Source: Acidobacteriota bacterium (GTDB lineage Bacteria; Acidobacteriota; Terriglobia; Acidiferrales; UBA7541). From it: a DNA stretch of 64,000 nucleotides. The DNA lies in NCBI GenBank assembly GCA_003223215.1, contig QHYH01000142.1, forward strand, positions 1 through 64,000, written 5' to 3'. The position numbers and the translations under genes are program-made. Position 1 is the first letter of the stretch. The number at the start of each line of letters is the position of its first letter. The notes under the pieces are model-generated. The model made no database searches and was not told the origin of the DNA. It worked only from the letters and a program-made list of their open reading frames with translations. Shown here piece by piece: positions 27,088-36,139 of the stretch.

Positions 27088-29865
27088 ATGTTTTGCTTAG
27101 CTTGCGGTACCAAAGTTCCTGAAAACGCGAGGTTCTGCTCGTCCTGCGGCCAGGCGATGGAATCGGACACGGGAACGATGCTAGTGGACCAGGACAGCAG
27201 CTTTCCAGGTGAAACCATTTCGCCTCGAGCGTCCACGCCGCGCAAGCCGCCCGCTGCGCCCGCCCCTTTGCGCCATCCGCGTGCGACAGGGAGTCCGAAC
27301 CCGCTGACGAGCTCGGACCCCATCGGTGGCGGCCGGTTCACTCCCGGGCAAATCCTTGCGGAACGCTATCGCATCGTGGCGCTCGCTGGCCGGGGCGGAA
27401 TGGGCGAGGTCTTTCGCGCGGAGGACCTGACGCTTGGCCAAATCGTCGCCATGAAGTTCCTCCCCGAGCGGCTTTCCCAGGACGCTCGGGCGCTCGCGCG
27501 GTTCCACGCCGAGGTACGCAACGCGCGGCAGGTTTCACATCCGAACGTTTGCCGCGTTTTTGATATTGGCGAAACGGACGGCACACTGTTCCTGACGATG
27601 GAATACGTGGACGGTGAGGACCTCGCTTCCGTGGTGCGCCGCATCGGGCGGCTCTCGCCGGACAAGGCTACGGAAATCGCACGCCAAATTTGCGCCGGGC
27701 TGGCGGCGGCTCACGAACGCGGCGTCATTCATCGCGACCTCAAGCCCGCCAACATAATGCTCGATGGCGCCGGCAAAATCCGCATCACCGATTTTGGGCT
27801 GGCGGGAATTGCCGCGAGCATCCAGGGCGAGGAGGCGCGCGCTGGAACGCCGGCCTACATGGCTCCGGAGCAACTGGCGGGCAAGCAAGTCACCACCAGG
27901 AGCGACATCTACTCGCTGGGTCTGGTCCTCTACGAAATCCTCACCGGCCAGCGCGCCTTCGAGGCGTCCACGCTCCGGGAGCTGGTGCGCTTGCGCGAGT
28001 CGGGAACCATCACCCATCCTTCCACGTTGGTTCGCGATCTCGATCCGCTAATCGAGCGCGTGATTCTCCGATGTTTGGAGAGCGATCCGGACAAGCGGCC
28101 CGCTTCCGCCTTGCAAGTGGCCGCCGCCCTTCCTGGCGGCGATCCTTTGGCCGCAGCGTTGGCCGCCGGAGAAACACCTTCGCCTGAAATGGTTGCCGCC
28201 GCCGGAGCGACCGAAGGCATCAAGCCGCAGGTGGGGCTCGGGCTGATTGCCACGGTGCTCCTTGGCCTGGTCGCGCACATGTTTCTGGCCGACCGATACA
28301 AAATTCAAAATCTCACGCCGTTCGAGAAGTCGCCAGAGGTGCTTCTCGCCCGCTCCGAGGAGATTACTCAACAGCTGGGATTCTCAGAAACGCCCGCGGA
28401 CAGCGCCTATGGGTTCTTCACGGACTTTGATTACCTGAATTACATTCAGGAACACGACAAATCGCGGGCGCGCTGGCAGCGCCTGTCATCAGATCGTCCG
28501 CCTACGATGGTCTTCTGGTATCGCCAAAGCCCCCGGGAGATCGCGTCCTCCGATTTTTTCAACTTCGCGGGCAACGTGACGCTCTGGGAGCCCCCGTCCG
28601 ATACAACCGGCATGATCAGCGTATGCCTGGATTCCCGAGGCCGACTCCTATTCTTCAAACGCATCCCGCCGGAGCACGATCCGCCGCGCGGCGCTTCTGG
28701 CCCGCCGGATTGGCCCTCGCTGTTCTCCGCGGCGGGTCTCGATCCCGCGACCTTCACCGCCGCTGCTCCCGAGTGGTCGGACCTTTTGTATGCCGATACG
28801 CGCGCGGCATGGACCCGTGAAATCTCGGCCCCGATTCGTTCGACCGAGCGCGTCGAGGCCGCAGCCTACCGTGGGAAACCGGTTTATTTCCGGGTTTTGT
28901 ACCCTTGGGCTGACCCGTGGCGCGATCGGGCTCATCAACCGTCAAGTCATCAAAAACTCGCCAACATCGTCGGAATCGTGGTGTTCGCGGCCCTGCTTGT
29001 CGGAAGTGTCTTGCTTGTCAGAAGAAACGTCCGGCAAAAGCGGGGAGATGAAGCCGGTTCTTGGCGTTTGGGCAATTTCCTGTTCTTTGTGTTTCTTACG
29101 ATGTGGGCGCTACAGGCGCATCACCTGGCCTCGCTCGGTGAATTCGGGATGATCGTCCTCGCGCTGGCTTGGGCCTTCCTCATCTCTACCTTCGCGCGGC
29201 AACTCTATTTTGGTCTCGAGCCATTTGTTCGCCGCCGCGATCCGCATACCTTGATCAGCTGGGCGCGCCTGATCAGCGGGAAGATTCGGGATCCGCTCGT
29301 AGGCCGGGACATTTTGATTGGTACCGCTTATGGTGTCTTGCTGGGAGCCTTCGAGTCCGTGGACAACATTGTTCTTCCGCTCTTTGGAGGCTTGCCGCCG
29401 CAGCCCGGAACGGCCTCGATGGAGAGCCTTCTGGGCGTGCGCCCCACGCTCGGTTCGATCTTTCGCTACACCTGGGCCTACGTGCTGTTTTCTTTGGGAG
29501 TTTTTTTCATTCTTTTCCTGCTGAGGCTCGTGGTTAAAAAGGACTGGATAGCGGCGATCGTGATCGTTTTCCTTGGCGCTGTCACGAACACGGGAGGCGA
29601 CTACTTTTGGTCGACCTTTTTGTTCTCAGCGGTCATCTGGCTTTCCATCTACCTGGTGCTGCGGCGCTTCGGATTGCTCGCCCTGGTTGTCGGGCTCGTC
29701 GTGCAGAACACGCTCGTGACCTTCCCGATGACCACGCACTTGAGCCGCTGGTATGCCGGGGGAGCGATCGCGGGGATCCTGACCGTTGTCGCTGTCGCGC
29801 TCTTTGCCGTGTACCACGCCTTGGCGGGCCAGCCTTTGTTTAGCACCAAAGCTTTGGACGACTAG
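27088..29865 (+). CDS. Ser/Thr protein kinase with N-terminal zinc ribbon and multi-pass membrane domain
   Basis: The 925-residue protein has three parts. Residues 3-21 form a zinc ribbon (CLACG, CSSCG). Residues 94-355 are a Hanks-type kinase with GRGGMGEV (101-108), the ATP-binding Lys123, HRDLKPAN (215-222), DFG (235-237) and the MAPEQ motif. After one helix near residue 405 comes a likely extracytoplasmic segment, then about eight membrane helices to the C-terminus. Such PknB-like kinases are abundant in Acidobacteriota; the membrane region resembles no transporter I can name. It probably senses a signal across the membrane. Confidence 0.9.
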   Translation: MFCLACGTKVPENARFCSSCGQAMESDTGTMLVDQDSSFPGETISPRASTPRKPPAAPAPLRHPRATGSPNPLTSSDPIGGGRFTPGQILAERYRIVALAGRGGMGEVFRAEDLTLGQIVAMKFLPERLSQDARALARFHAEVRNARQVSHPNVCRVFDIGETDGTLFLTMEYVDGEDLASVVRRIGRLSPDKATEIARQICAGLAAAHERGVIHRDLKPANIMLDGAGKIRITDFGLAGIAASIQGEEARAGTPAYMAPEQLAGKQVTTRSDIYSLGLVLYEILTGQRAFEASTLRELVRLRESGTITHPSTLVRDLDPLIERVILRCLESDPDKRPASALQVAAALPGGDPLAAALAAGETPSPEMVAAAGATEGIKPQVGLGLIATVLLGLVAHMFLADRYKIQNLTPFEKSPEVLLARSEEITQQLGFSETPADSAYGFFTDFDYLNYIQEHDKSRARWQRLSSDRPPTMVFWYRQSPREIASSDFFNFAGNVTLWEPPSDTTGMISVCLDSRGRLLFFKRIPPEHDPPRGASGPPDWPSLFSAAGLDPATFTAAAPEWSDLLYADTRAAWTREISAPIRSTERVEAAAYRGKPVYFRVLYPWADPWRDRAHQPSSHQKLANIVGIVVFAALLVGSVLLVRRNVRQKRGDEAGSWRLGNFLFFVFLTMWALQAHHLASLGEFGMIVLALAWAFLISTFARQLYFGLEPFVRRRDPHTLISWARLISGKIRDPLVGRDILIGTAYGVLLGAFESVDNIVLPLFGGLPPQPGTASMESLLGVRPTLGSIFRYTWAYVLFSLGVFFILFLLRLVVKKDWIAAIVIVFLGAVTNTGGDYFWSTFLFSAVIWLSIYLVLRRFGLLALVVGLVVQNTLVTFPMTTHLSRWYAGGAIAGILTVVAVALFAVYHALAGQPLFSTKALDD

Positions 29866-30461
29866 TTCATCCACACCGGTTTGTTCGAGTAGCCGGAGGC
29901 TTCGCATACCTGGACGGCAAGGTTTTCGAGCTCTGCCAACGCGCAGCTGGCGGCCATGCGCGCTTTCTCGAGGAACGAGGAGTCCAGCAAAAATGCGCAG
30001 CGGTCCACAAAAGGATGATTCGCCGCTTCGAACGGTTTCGGAGAGCGCCGGGCGGGGGCCGTCCTTGCCAAAAGGTCTTCGTACAACTGCAAGTCCTTTT
30101 GGAAATCCAGCGCGTCGCCCACGCTCCAGCCTTGCTGCCGCACCAGTGACGCGAGGAACTTCTTGTGAAAGAGCGCGGCTTCTCGCCGCGCCATGGGGCG
30201 CGGCTTGGACCGGCCCTGTGCCCGAGGCTCATCGCAGACAATCTCCAATGCGCGCACGCTCAACGCCAGCAAGGCCTCGCGATCGAGCAGCGCCAGTAAA
30301 TCGCGATACATCACCGCGTGCGCTTGGAGAGCTTGGCGTTCATTCTCAAGAACATAGGAATCCGCGAACCGCCGCACGATGCGCTCGCGGAGCAGCGCTA
30401 AGTGAAGCTGCCGGGCAAGTGCGGCCGCCGCATCCGCCATGGATTGGCGTCCCTTGGCCAT
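29862..30461 (-). CDS. Conserved-looking protein of unknown function
   Basis: This is an all-helical, Ala/Leu/Arg-rich soluble protein of about 199 residues. Charged helices such as RERIVRRFADSYVLENERQALQAH alternate with hydrophobic faces. No catalytic motif or signal peptide is visible and I do not recognise the family. The frame extends to 30533, but ATG 30461 gives a more natural N-terminus; neither has a clear ribosome site. It overlaps the kinase stop codon by 4 bp in convergent orientation. Confidence 0.6.
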   Translation of the reverse strand: MAKGRQSMADAAAALARQLHLALLRERIVRRFADSYVLENERQALQAHAVMYRDLLALLDREALLALSVRALEIVCDEPRAQGRSKPRPMARREAALFHKKFLASLVRQQGWSVGDALDFQKDLQLYEDLLARTAPARRSPKPFEAANHPFVDRCAFLLDSSFLEKARMAASCALAELENLAVQVCEASGYSNKPVWMN

Positions 30462-30509
30462 GTGTCGCGTACATGGTAGCAGGAGTTCGCCCTGGTCTCG
30501 CGCGATGTG

Positions 30510-30544
30510 GCGCAAAGAGAAAAAGCCCGGCAAATCGCGCCGGG
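30510..30544 (-). terminator. Rho-independent terminator, probably of lon
   Basis: On the minus strand CCCGGC-GCGATTT-GCCGGG is followed by CTTTTTCTCTTT. It is about 205 bp beyond the lon stop codon. The plus strand has only TTTA after the stem, so it is mainly a minus-strand terminator. Confidence 0.6.
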
Positions 30545-30749
30545 TTTATGACCATTCGATGATTAGAAATCATTCAGGAGCGCCCACGCAACCTCATCAT
30601 GCACTTTCGCGCGAAGCGATTTCGGCAGAAACGCCCTCGTTTTTGGTTACTTTATGCCCGCAACGATACCCTCCAGCGAAAGCGCCCTTCCATGGCTTTC
30701 CGTCACCGATCTTCGGGTAGGCGCCAAACCAGTCGCACCTTCGAGCGCT

Positions 30750-33176
30750 TTAGTGGATGGCTCTTGGGCTCCCCGGCCCAAGGCGCTCGGCTTTCGATTC
30801 CGGCGCCGGAGCCAGTGGCTGGGCCACCGGCTCCTTTTGCAGCGCGTGATCGAGCACTTCGTCGAGCGTGTGGACGTAGGTGATCTTGATATCGCCGAGA
30901 ATATCGGGTGTAAGGTCGGCCACGACGTTGGGCTCGTTGTCCGCCGGTAGCAGCACTTCCTTGATCCCCGCGCGTTTGGCGCCAAGCACCTTTTCCTTGA
31001 CGCCGCCGATCGGGAGCACCACGCCCGAAAGAGTCATCTCGCCGGTCATGGCGAGGCGATCCTTCACCGGCCGCCCGCTGAGCAGGCTGACCAGCGCAGT
31101 TACCATGGCCGCGCCCGCCGAGGGACCGTCCTTCGGCACCGCGCCCGACGGCACGTGGATGTGAATGTCCTGCTTGCGGAAGAAGTCCGGATCGATGCCG
31201 TAGCGGTCCGCGTTCGCGCGCGTCCAGGTCAACGCGGCGGTCATGGACTCCTGCATCACTTCGCCCAAATGCCCGGTCATGGTGAACTGCTTGCCGCCGC
31301 GCATGCGCGTCGCTTCGATGAAGATGATGTCGCCGCCCACCGGCGTCCACACCAGCCCCACCGCCACGCCCGGCCGCTTGACGCGCTCCTCGACTTCCTT
31401 TTCGGTGCGGAATTTCGGCACCCCCAGAAACTCGCGCACCACTTCCGGGGTGACGGTCATTTTCTCCGTTTTGCCTTCGGCGATTTTGCGGGCCTGCTTG
31501 CGGGTGATCGTGGCGATCTCGCGCTCGAGGTTGCGGACTCCCGCCTCGCGCGTGTAGCTGTGGATGATCTCGCGCAAGCCCTCGTCGGTGAAGTGAATCT
31601 GTTCGTCCACTTTCAACCCATGCTCGCTGGCCTGTTTCGGAATCAGGTACTTGTGCGCGATCTGAAGCTTCTCTTCGCCCGTGTATCCGGGCAGCTCAAT
31701 GATTTCCATGCGGTCGCGCAGCGGCTCCGGTATGGGATCCATCCAGTTCGCGGTAGCGATAAACAGCACCTTTGACAAGTCAAACGGCACGTCCAGGTAG
31801 TGATCCCGGAAGGAATTATTTTGCTCCGGATCGAGCACTTCCATCAGGGCCGAGGACGGATCGCCGCGGAAGTCGCGTCCTAGCTTGTCGACTTCGTCCA
31901 GCATCATTACCGGATCGTTGCTTTCCGCGCGCTTCAGCCCTTGAATAACTTGTCCGGGAAGCGCGCCGATGTAGGTCCGGCGATGTCCGCGAATCTCCGC
32001 TTCATCGTGCATTCCGCCGAGCGAGATGCGCACGAACTTGCGTCCCAGCGAACGCGCGATGGACTTGCCGAGCGAGGTTTTGCCCACGCCCGGAGGGCCG
32101 ACAAAGCACAGGATGGGCCCTTTCATCCCCGGTTGCAGTTTCTTCACCGCCAGGTAATCGAGGATGCGTTCCTTCACCTTTTGTAAATCGTAGTGGTCTT
32201 CGTCCAGAATATCGCGCGCCTTGGCAATGTCGATTTCCGCAGCACCGGAGGATTTGCTCCACGGCAGCGCGGTCATCCATTCCAGGTAGGTGCGCGAAAC
32301 CATGTACTCGGCCGAAGCCGGGGTCATTTTCGCCAGGCGCTTCAGCTCGCGCTCGCATTCCTTCTTGGCTTCCGCCGGCATTCCGGCTTCTTCCACCTTC
32401 TTCCGCAGCTCATCGATTTCCTGCGTCGAGTCTTCCGACTCGCCGAGTTCCTTCTGAATGGCCTTCATCTGCTCGCGCAGCAGGTATTCGCGCTGGTTCT
32501 GGCTGACCTGCTCCTGCACCTGCTCGTGAATTTTCGAGCGCAGCTCGAGAACTTCCAGCTCCTTCGACAATTCGCGGATCAGGATTTCCAGGCGCTTGCG
32601 GACGCTCGCCGTCTCAATCAGCTCCTGGCGCAAGAGCGTGGAAAGCGAGGGCAGCATTCCGGCGATGAAGTCCGCGAGCTCGCCGGGGTCCTCGATGCTC
32701 ATCGCCTTCGATTGCAGGTCGTCTGACAACTGCGGCGAGTGGCTCACCACTTCGCGGAACAGATCCTGCGCATTTCGTTGCAGCGCCTCGAGCTCCGCGT
32801 CCACTTCGCCGAGGATGTCCGGCTCGGGCTTTACTTGCGCTTTCAGGAACGGTCGCAGGTTCACGAGCTCGACGATCTGGATACGCTGGAGGCCTTCGAG
32901 GAACACCACCACGTTGCCGTTGGGCATTTTTACGGTTTTGTGCACGCGCGCCAGCGTTCCCACTTTGTGCAGGTCGGCGGCAGCGGGATCCTCAATCCGC
33001 GGATCGAGCTGGGCGACCACGCCCAGCAGCTTTTCCTCGCCTTGCAAGGACCCAACCAGCGCCAGAGAGCTTTCCCGTCCCACCGTCAGAGGCAACATGG
33101 CGCCCGGAAAGAGCACCGTATCGCGAACCGGCAGGACCGGGAGAACCTCAGGTGTTAAAAACGTTTTCTCAGCCAT
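30750..33176 (-). CDS. lon: ATP-dependent protease Lon (LonA)
   Basis: The 808-residue cytoplasmic AAA+ protease removes misfolded and regulatory proteins. Order: LAN N-terminal domain (LPVLPVRDTVLFPGA), coiled-coil region around residues 200-280, Walker A GPPGVGKT (360-367), Walker B MMLDEVDK (424-431), and the protease domain with catalytic Ser686 (PKDGPSAG) and Lys729 (GGVKEKV). It is full length. It has its own promoter about 120 bp upstream and a distal terminator. The region after the stop stays open in the same frame for about 50 codons. Confidence 0.98.
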   Translation of the reverse strand: MAEKTFLTPEVLPVLPVRDTVLFPGAMLPLTVGRESSLALVGSLQGEEKLLGVVAQLDPRIEDPAAADLHKVGTLARVHKTVKMPNGNVVVFLEGLQRIQIVELVNLRPFLKAQVKPEPDILGEVDAELEALQRNAQDLFREVVSHSPQLSDDLQSKAMSIEDPGELADFIAGMLPSLSTLLRQELIETASVRKRLEILIRELSKELEVLELRSKIHEQVQEQVSQNQREYLLREQMKAIQKELGESEDSTQEIDELRKKVEEAGMPAEAKKECERELKRLAKMTPASAEYMVSRTYLEWMTALPWSKSSGAAEIDIAKARDILDEDHYDLQKVKERILDYLAVKKLQPGMKGPILCFVGPPGVGKTSLGKSIARSLGRKFVRISLGGMHDEAEIRGHRRTYIGALPGQVIQGLKRAESNDPVMMLDEVDKLGRDFRGDPSSALMEVLDPEQNNSFRDHYLDVPFDLSKVLFIATANWMDPIPEPLRDRMEIIELPGYTGEEKLQIAHKYLIPKQASEHGLKVDEQIHFTDEGLREIIHSYTREAGVRNLEREIATITRKQARKIAEGKTEKMTVTPEVVREFLGVPKFRTEKEVEERVKRPGVAVGLVWTPVGGDIIFIEATRMRGGKQFTMTGHLGEVMQESMTAALTWTRANADRYGIDPDFFRKQDIHIHVPSGAVPKDGPSAGAAMVTALVSLLSGRPVKDRLAMTGEMTLSGVVLPIGGVKEKVLGAKRAGIKEVLLPADNEPNVVADLTPDILGDIKITYVHTLDEVLDHALQKEPVAQPLAPAPESKAERLGPGSPRAIH

Positions 33177-33302
33177 AGTCTCCCCAGTCTATCAGCGGGG
33201 CCCTCTAAAAGCCCCTTCTCCGAGATTAGATGCAGCCAAAGTACAAATGTTGCTCAACAATGAGATGGCTGCTAGCACTAAATCTTAGTCTCTTGCGCTC
33301 AC

Positions 33303-33331
33303 ATCCTACGCCAATTCTCGGGCGATTTCAA
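33303..33331 (-). promoter_or_regulatory. Promoter of lon
   Basis: On the minus strand TTGAAA (33331-33326) and TAGGAT (33308-33303) are 17 bp apart. The upstream element reads CTTGAAA, which also matches the -35 of heat-shock (sigma-32) promoters, but the CCCAT-type -10 is absent. The start would be near 33296. Confidence 0.55.
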
Positions 33332-33395
33332 GATATCCATCTAACGTTTGTATTTTCTTTTACTTACACCTAAAGTTCATGTCTTACGGTCGTGC

Positions 33396-34769
33396 TTACC
33401 TGGTTTCTCCGGCGCCAAAATTCCTAAGGACATACTCCTTCGCCTCTTCCTCCGTTCTGATTTGCCCTTCCAGCTGGGCGTCTTCGACGCCCCTGAGGAT
33501 TTGAGCAAATCGAGGGCCGGGGCGATAACCCATGGCGAGCAGGTCGTCCCCGGTCAGCAGTCGCGGAGGCCGGACCTGCTCTGGGGGCGTGTCGTCGAGG
33601 AACCGCTCGACGAACCGATACGAATCCAGCTGGCCGTGACTCGACAGGCAGTCGAGGCGGTGGAGTTCGAGATGCTCGTCGAAGTTCGGCAGGCGCACAA
33701 ACCTCTTCAACGTGGCCTTGCGCATCGAACCCACGTGGCCAAACCTCATGTGATTCGCCACCAGAGCGGCAATCTGCCCGATCTCGTCGTTGGAAAAGCG
33801 CAGCCGCCGGCAAATCTCTTCCGCCATGCGCACGCCCACGTCCACGTGGTGATTAAAGCGGATGCGATCACCGGTCTCGGCGGCCGACTGGAAGGTCGGC
33901 GGCTTCCCGACGTCGTGCAACAATACACCCCAAGCCAGCGTCGGGGAAGCACCCTTCTCCAGCTTTTCGAGCATCAGGCACGTGTGAATCCACACGTCGC
34001 CCTCCGGGTGGAATTCCGGAGGCTGCTCCACGCCCTTCATCGCCCGAATCTCCGGCAAAACCTGACCGAGAAGCCCAGTCTCCTCCAGCAATTCGAAGGC
34101 TCGGCGCGCAGCCCCTTCGGTCAGCATCTTCGTCAGTTCTTCGCGCAGGCGTTCGGGAGAGACTTGCTGAATTTCCGAGACGTGCCGGCGCATGGAACCT
34201 AGCGTCGTCTCTTCGATTGCGAAGCCGAACCGCGCCGCGAAACGGACCGCTCGCATCATCCGCAGTTTGTCTTCGGCAAAGCGGCGATCGGGATCGCCAA
34301 TGGCGCGAACCAGGCCCGCGTGCAAGTCCTTTTGTCCGCCGACGAAGTCCAGTACTTCGCCGGTGTCGTGCCGCATCAGCAGCCCATTGATTGTGAAGTC
34401 CCGTCGCTCGACGTCTTCTTGCGGCGTCTGCGAATAAACCACGCGGTCGGGATGACGCCCGTCGCTGTAACCGACGTCGGAACGAAACGTGGCGACCTCT
34501 ACCTTCAAACCGTTCTTCGGGATCAGGATGACGCCGAACTGCGCGCCCACGGCGACGCTCTCCGGAAACAGGCCGGCGACTTCGACCGGCGTCGCGTCCG
34601 TGGCCACGTCGTAATCGGCTGGGTCGCGTCCCAGAAGCAAGTCGCGCACACACCCGCCGACCAGCAACGCCTGGTATTTGTGGCGTTCGAGCATCTCGCA
34701 AATCGCATTGGCCAGTGCCCGGCTCGTCATACCACCAGGCAATCTATAAGCAACGTTCCTCTTCAGCAT
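33396..34769 (-). CDS. cca: CCA tRNA nucleotidyltransferase (HD-domain type)
   Basis: The 457-residue enzyme adds or repairs the 3' CCA end of tRNA. The class II nucleotidyltransferase core is LLVGGCVRDLLLGR with metal-binding DYDVATDATP; ERRDFTINGLLM and the RMMRAVRFAARF motif follow. A C-terminal HD domain (LLHDVGKPP) suggests phosphohydrolase activity as in longer CCA enzymes. AAGGTG precedes the ATG. Poly(A) polymerase is an alternative for this family, but the motifs favour CCA addition. Confidence 0.92.
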   Translation of the reverse strand: MLKRNVAYRLPGGMTSRALANAICEMLERHKYQALLVGGCVRDLLLGRDPADYDVATDATPVEVAGLFPESVAVGAQFGVILIPKNGLKVEVATFRSDVGYSDGRHPDRVVYSQTPQEDVERRDFTINGLLMRHDTGEVLDFVGGQKDLHAGLVRAIGDPDRRFAEDKLRMMRAVRFAARFGFAIEETTLGSMRRHVSEIQQVSPERLREELTKMLTEGAARRAFELLEETGLLGQVLPEIRAMKGVEQPPEFHPEGDVWIHTCLMLEKLEKGASPTLAWGVLLHDVGKPPTFQSAAETGDRIRFNHHVDVGVRMAEEICRRLRFSNDEIGQIAALVANHMRFGHVGSMRKATLKRFVRLPNFDEHLELHRLDCLSSHGQLDSYRFVERFLDDTPPEQVRPPRLLTGDDLLAMGYRPGPRFAQILRGVEDAQLEGQIRTEEEAKEYVLRNFGAGETR

Positions 34770-34899
34770 CCATCACCTTAGGGTAGCTCAAGTTCGAGTT
34801 CCAGCGCGTGGCCACGCTACGACGAAGGGGCTGCCCGGAGCGACACTTCCCTCGAATCTTTTTGCTTGGAGCTTATGACAACCGACAGCTAAGAACCGA

Positions 34900-36060
34900 T
34901 TATTTGCTGCGGAACACCAGGCAGGTAATATCGTCCGCTTGCCGCGTGCCGCCCACGAATTGATCGACGCGTTCCATTAAATACCTCAGGCACAGATGCC
35001 CGCTCCAATCCGGCAAACCCCGGACGGTTGCAAGCCAGCGCTCGTTTCCAAATTCTTCTCCCGACGCGTTGAACGCCTCGATGACTCCGTCGGTAAAGAG
35101 AATCAGCGCGTCGCCCGGCCGCAGCTCCAGGGAGGCAGTTTCGTAAGTCGCATCCACTTTGATTCCGAGCGGAAGCCCTCCGATTTCGAGCTTCTCAAGC
35201 GCGCCGTTCGCCCGGCGCAGAATCGGCGCATTGTGCCCGGCGTTCACGTACGTGAGGCGCCGCGAGGCCGGCTCATATTCGCACAGAACCGCGGTGGTAA
35301 ACCGCCGCCCATCCAAGCTATAGGCGGAGGCATAGCGGTTCAGCCGCGTCACCAACTCCGCGACCGGCGCACCTTCGCCGGCAATGGTGCGAAGACTCGC
35401 CTGCAAGGTGGCCATCAGCAGCGCCGCGGGGACGCTTTTTCCCGCCACGTCGGCAATCACCACCACCAGTCTTTCGCGGTTTTCGGGGTCCGGGTAGAAC
35501 GCGTCATAGTAATCGCCGGCAACGGAATTTTGCGGCCGGGTGGCAAAGGCGATGTCCGCGCCCGCAACTTCGGGAGCCTGCGAAGGCACGAGCCAGCTTT
35601 GAATTTCACGCGCGATTTCCAAGTCGCGCTTCATGGCCACTTTGTCCGCCAGCTCCAGCGAAAGCAGCAGCAGGAAGATCAGCGCGGCGAACGATTCGAA
35701 CTTGAATTGAATCCCGACGTCGTGCCCGAACTGGAAGGTGAATCCCGACATCAGCAACATCGCCAGGGCGAGGAGTAGCAGCACGCGCCGCGCGGGCGTC
35801 ATTTTCATCAGCGTCGCCCAGAAAATATCCTTGGCGACATAGAACGGCCGGCGCCACCGCGGGAGCTTTTGAATGGCGTCCCAATCGACGTCTTTACCGT
35901 AGAAGCCGTAGCCCGCGCGGGCATCCGCGGCAAATTGCGACCACAAGTCGTCAAGTTGGCGCCCTTCGCTGATGCGCTCCCAGAATTCGCGCACGCGATG
36001 GAACGCGCCCCCGGGAGGGGCTGTGGAAGATACACCCGGACTTGGAGAGGCGCCGCTCAT
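34900..36060 (-). CDS. Membrane-anchored PP2C-type (RsbU/SpoIIE) phosphatase
   Basis: The 386-residue protein has a cytoplasmic N-terminal segment, two membrane helices near residues 90-135 (RVLLLLALAMLLMSGFTF and FAALIFLLLLSLELA), a short linker, and a SpoIIE phosphatase domain. Metal-binding motifs are SVAGDYYDAF, VIADVAGKSVPAALLMA and LFTDGVIEAFN, ending ADDITCLVF. Such phosphatases dephosphorylate STAS proteins and so activate sigma factors; the RsbW/STAS pair at 21.2-22.0 kb is a candidate partner. It has no fused sensor domain beyond the helices. Confidence 0.9.
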   Translation of the reverse strand: MSGASPSPGVSSTAPPGGAFHRVREFWERISEGRQLDDLWSQFAADARAGYGFYGKDVDWDAIQKLPRWRRPFYVAKDIFWATLMKMTPARRVLLLLALAMLLMSGFTFQFGHDVGIQFKFESFAALIFLLLLSLELADKVAMKRDLEIAREIQSWLVPSQAPEVAGADIAFATRPQNSVAGDYYDAFYPDPENRERLVVVIADVAGKSVPAALLMATLQASLRTIAGEGAPVAELVTRLNRYASAYSLDGRRFTTAVLCEYEPASRRLTYVNAGHNAPILRRANGALEKLEIGGLPLGIKVDATYETASLELRPGDALILFTDGVIEAFNASGEEFGNERWLATVRGLPDWSGHLCLRYLMERVDQFVGGTRQADDITCLVFRSK

Positions 36061-36139
36061 GGGAATAATCGGACGGAGAGCAGATTATAAGACATTCCGC
36101 TTGCTGCTTCAAAACGGGGGGCTTCCCGGGCCCTTGCGC

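Noticed and set aside
33220-33300. CIRCE-like half site (TAGCACT) upstream of lon
   Set aside because: Only one half of the inverted repeat is present; no matching GAGTGCTAA at the right distance.
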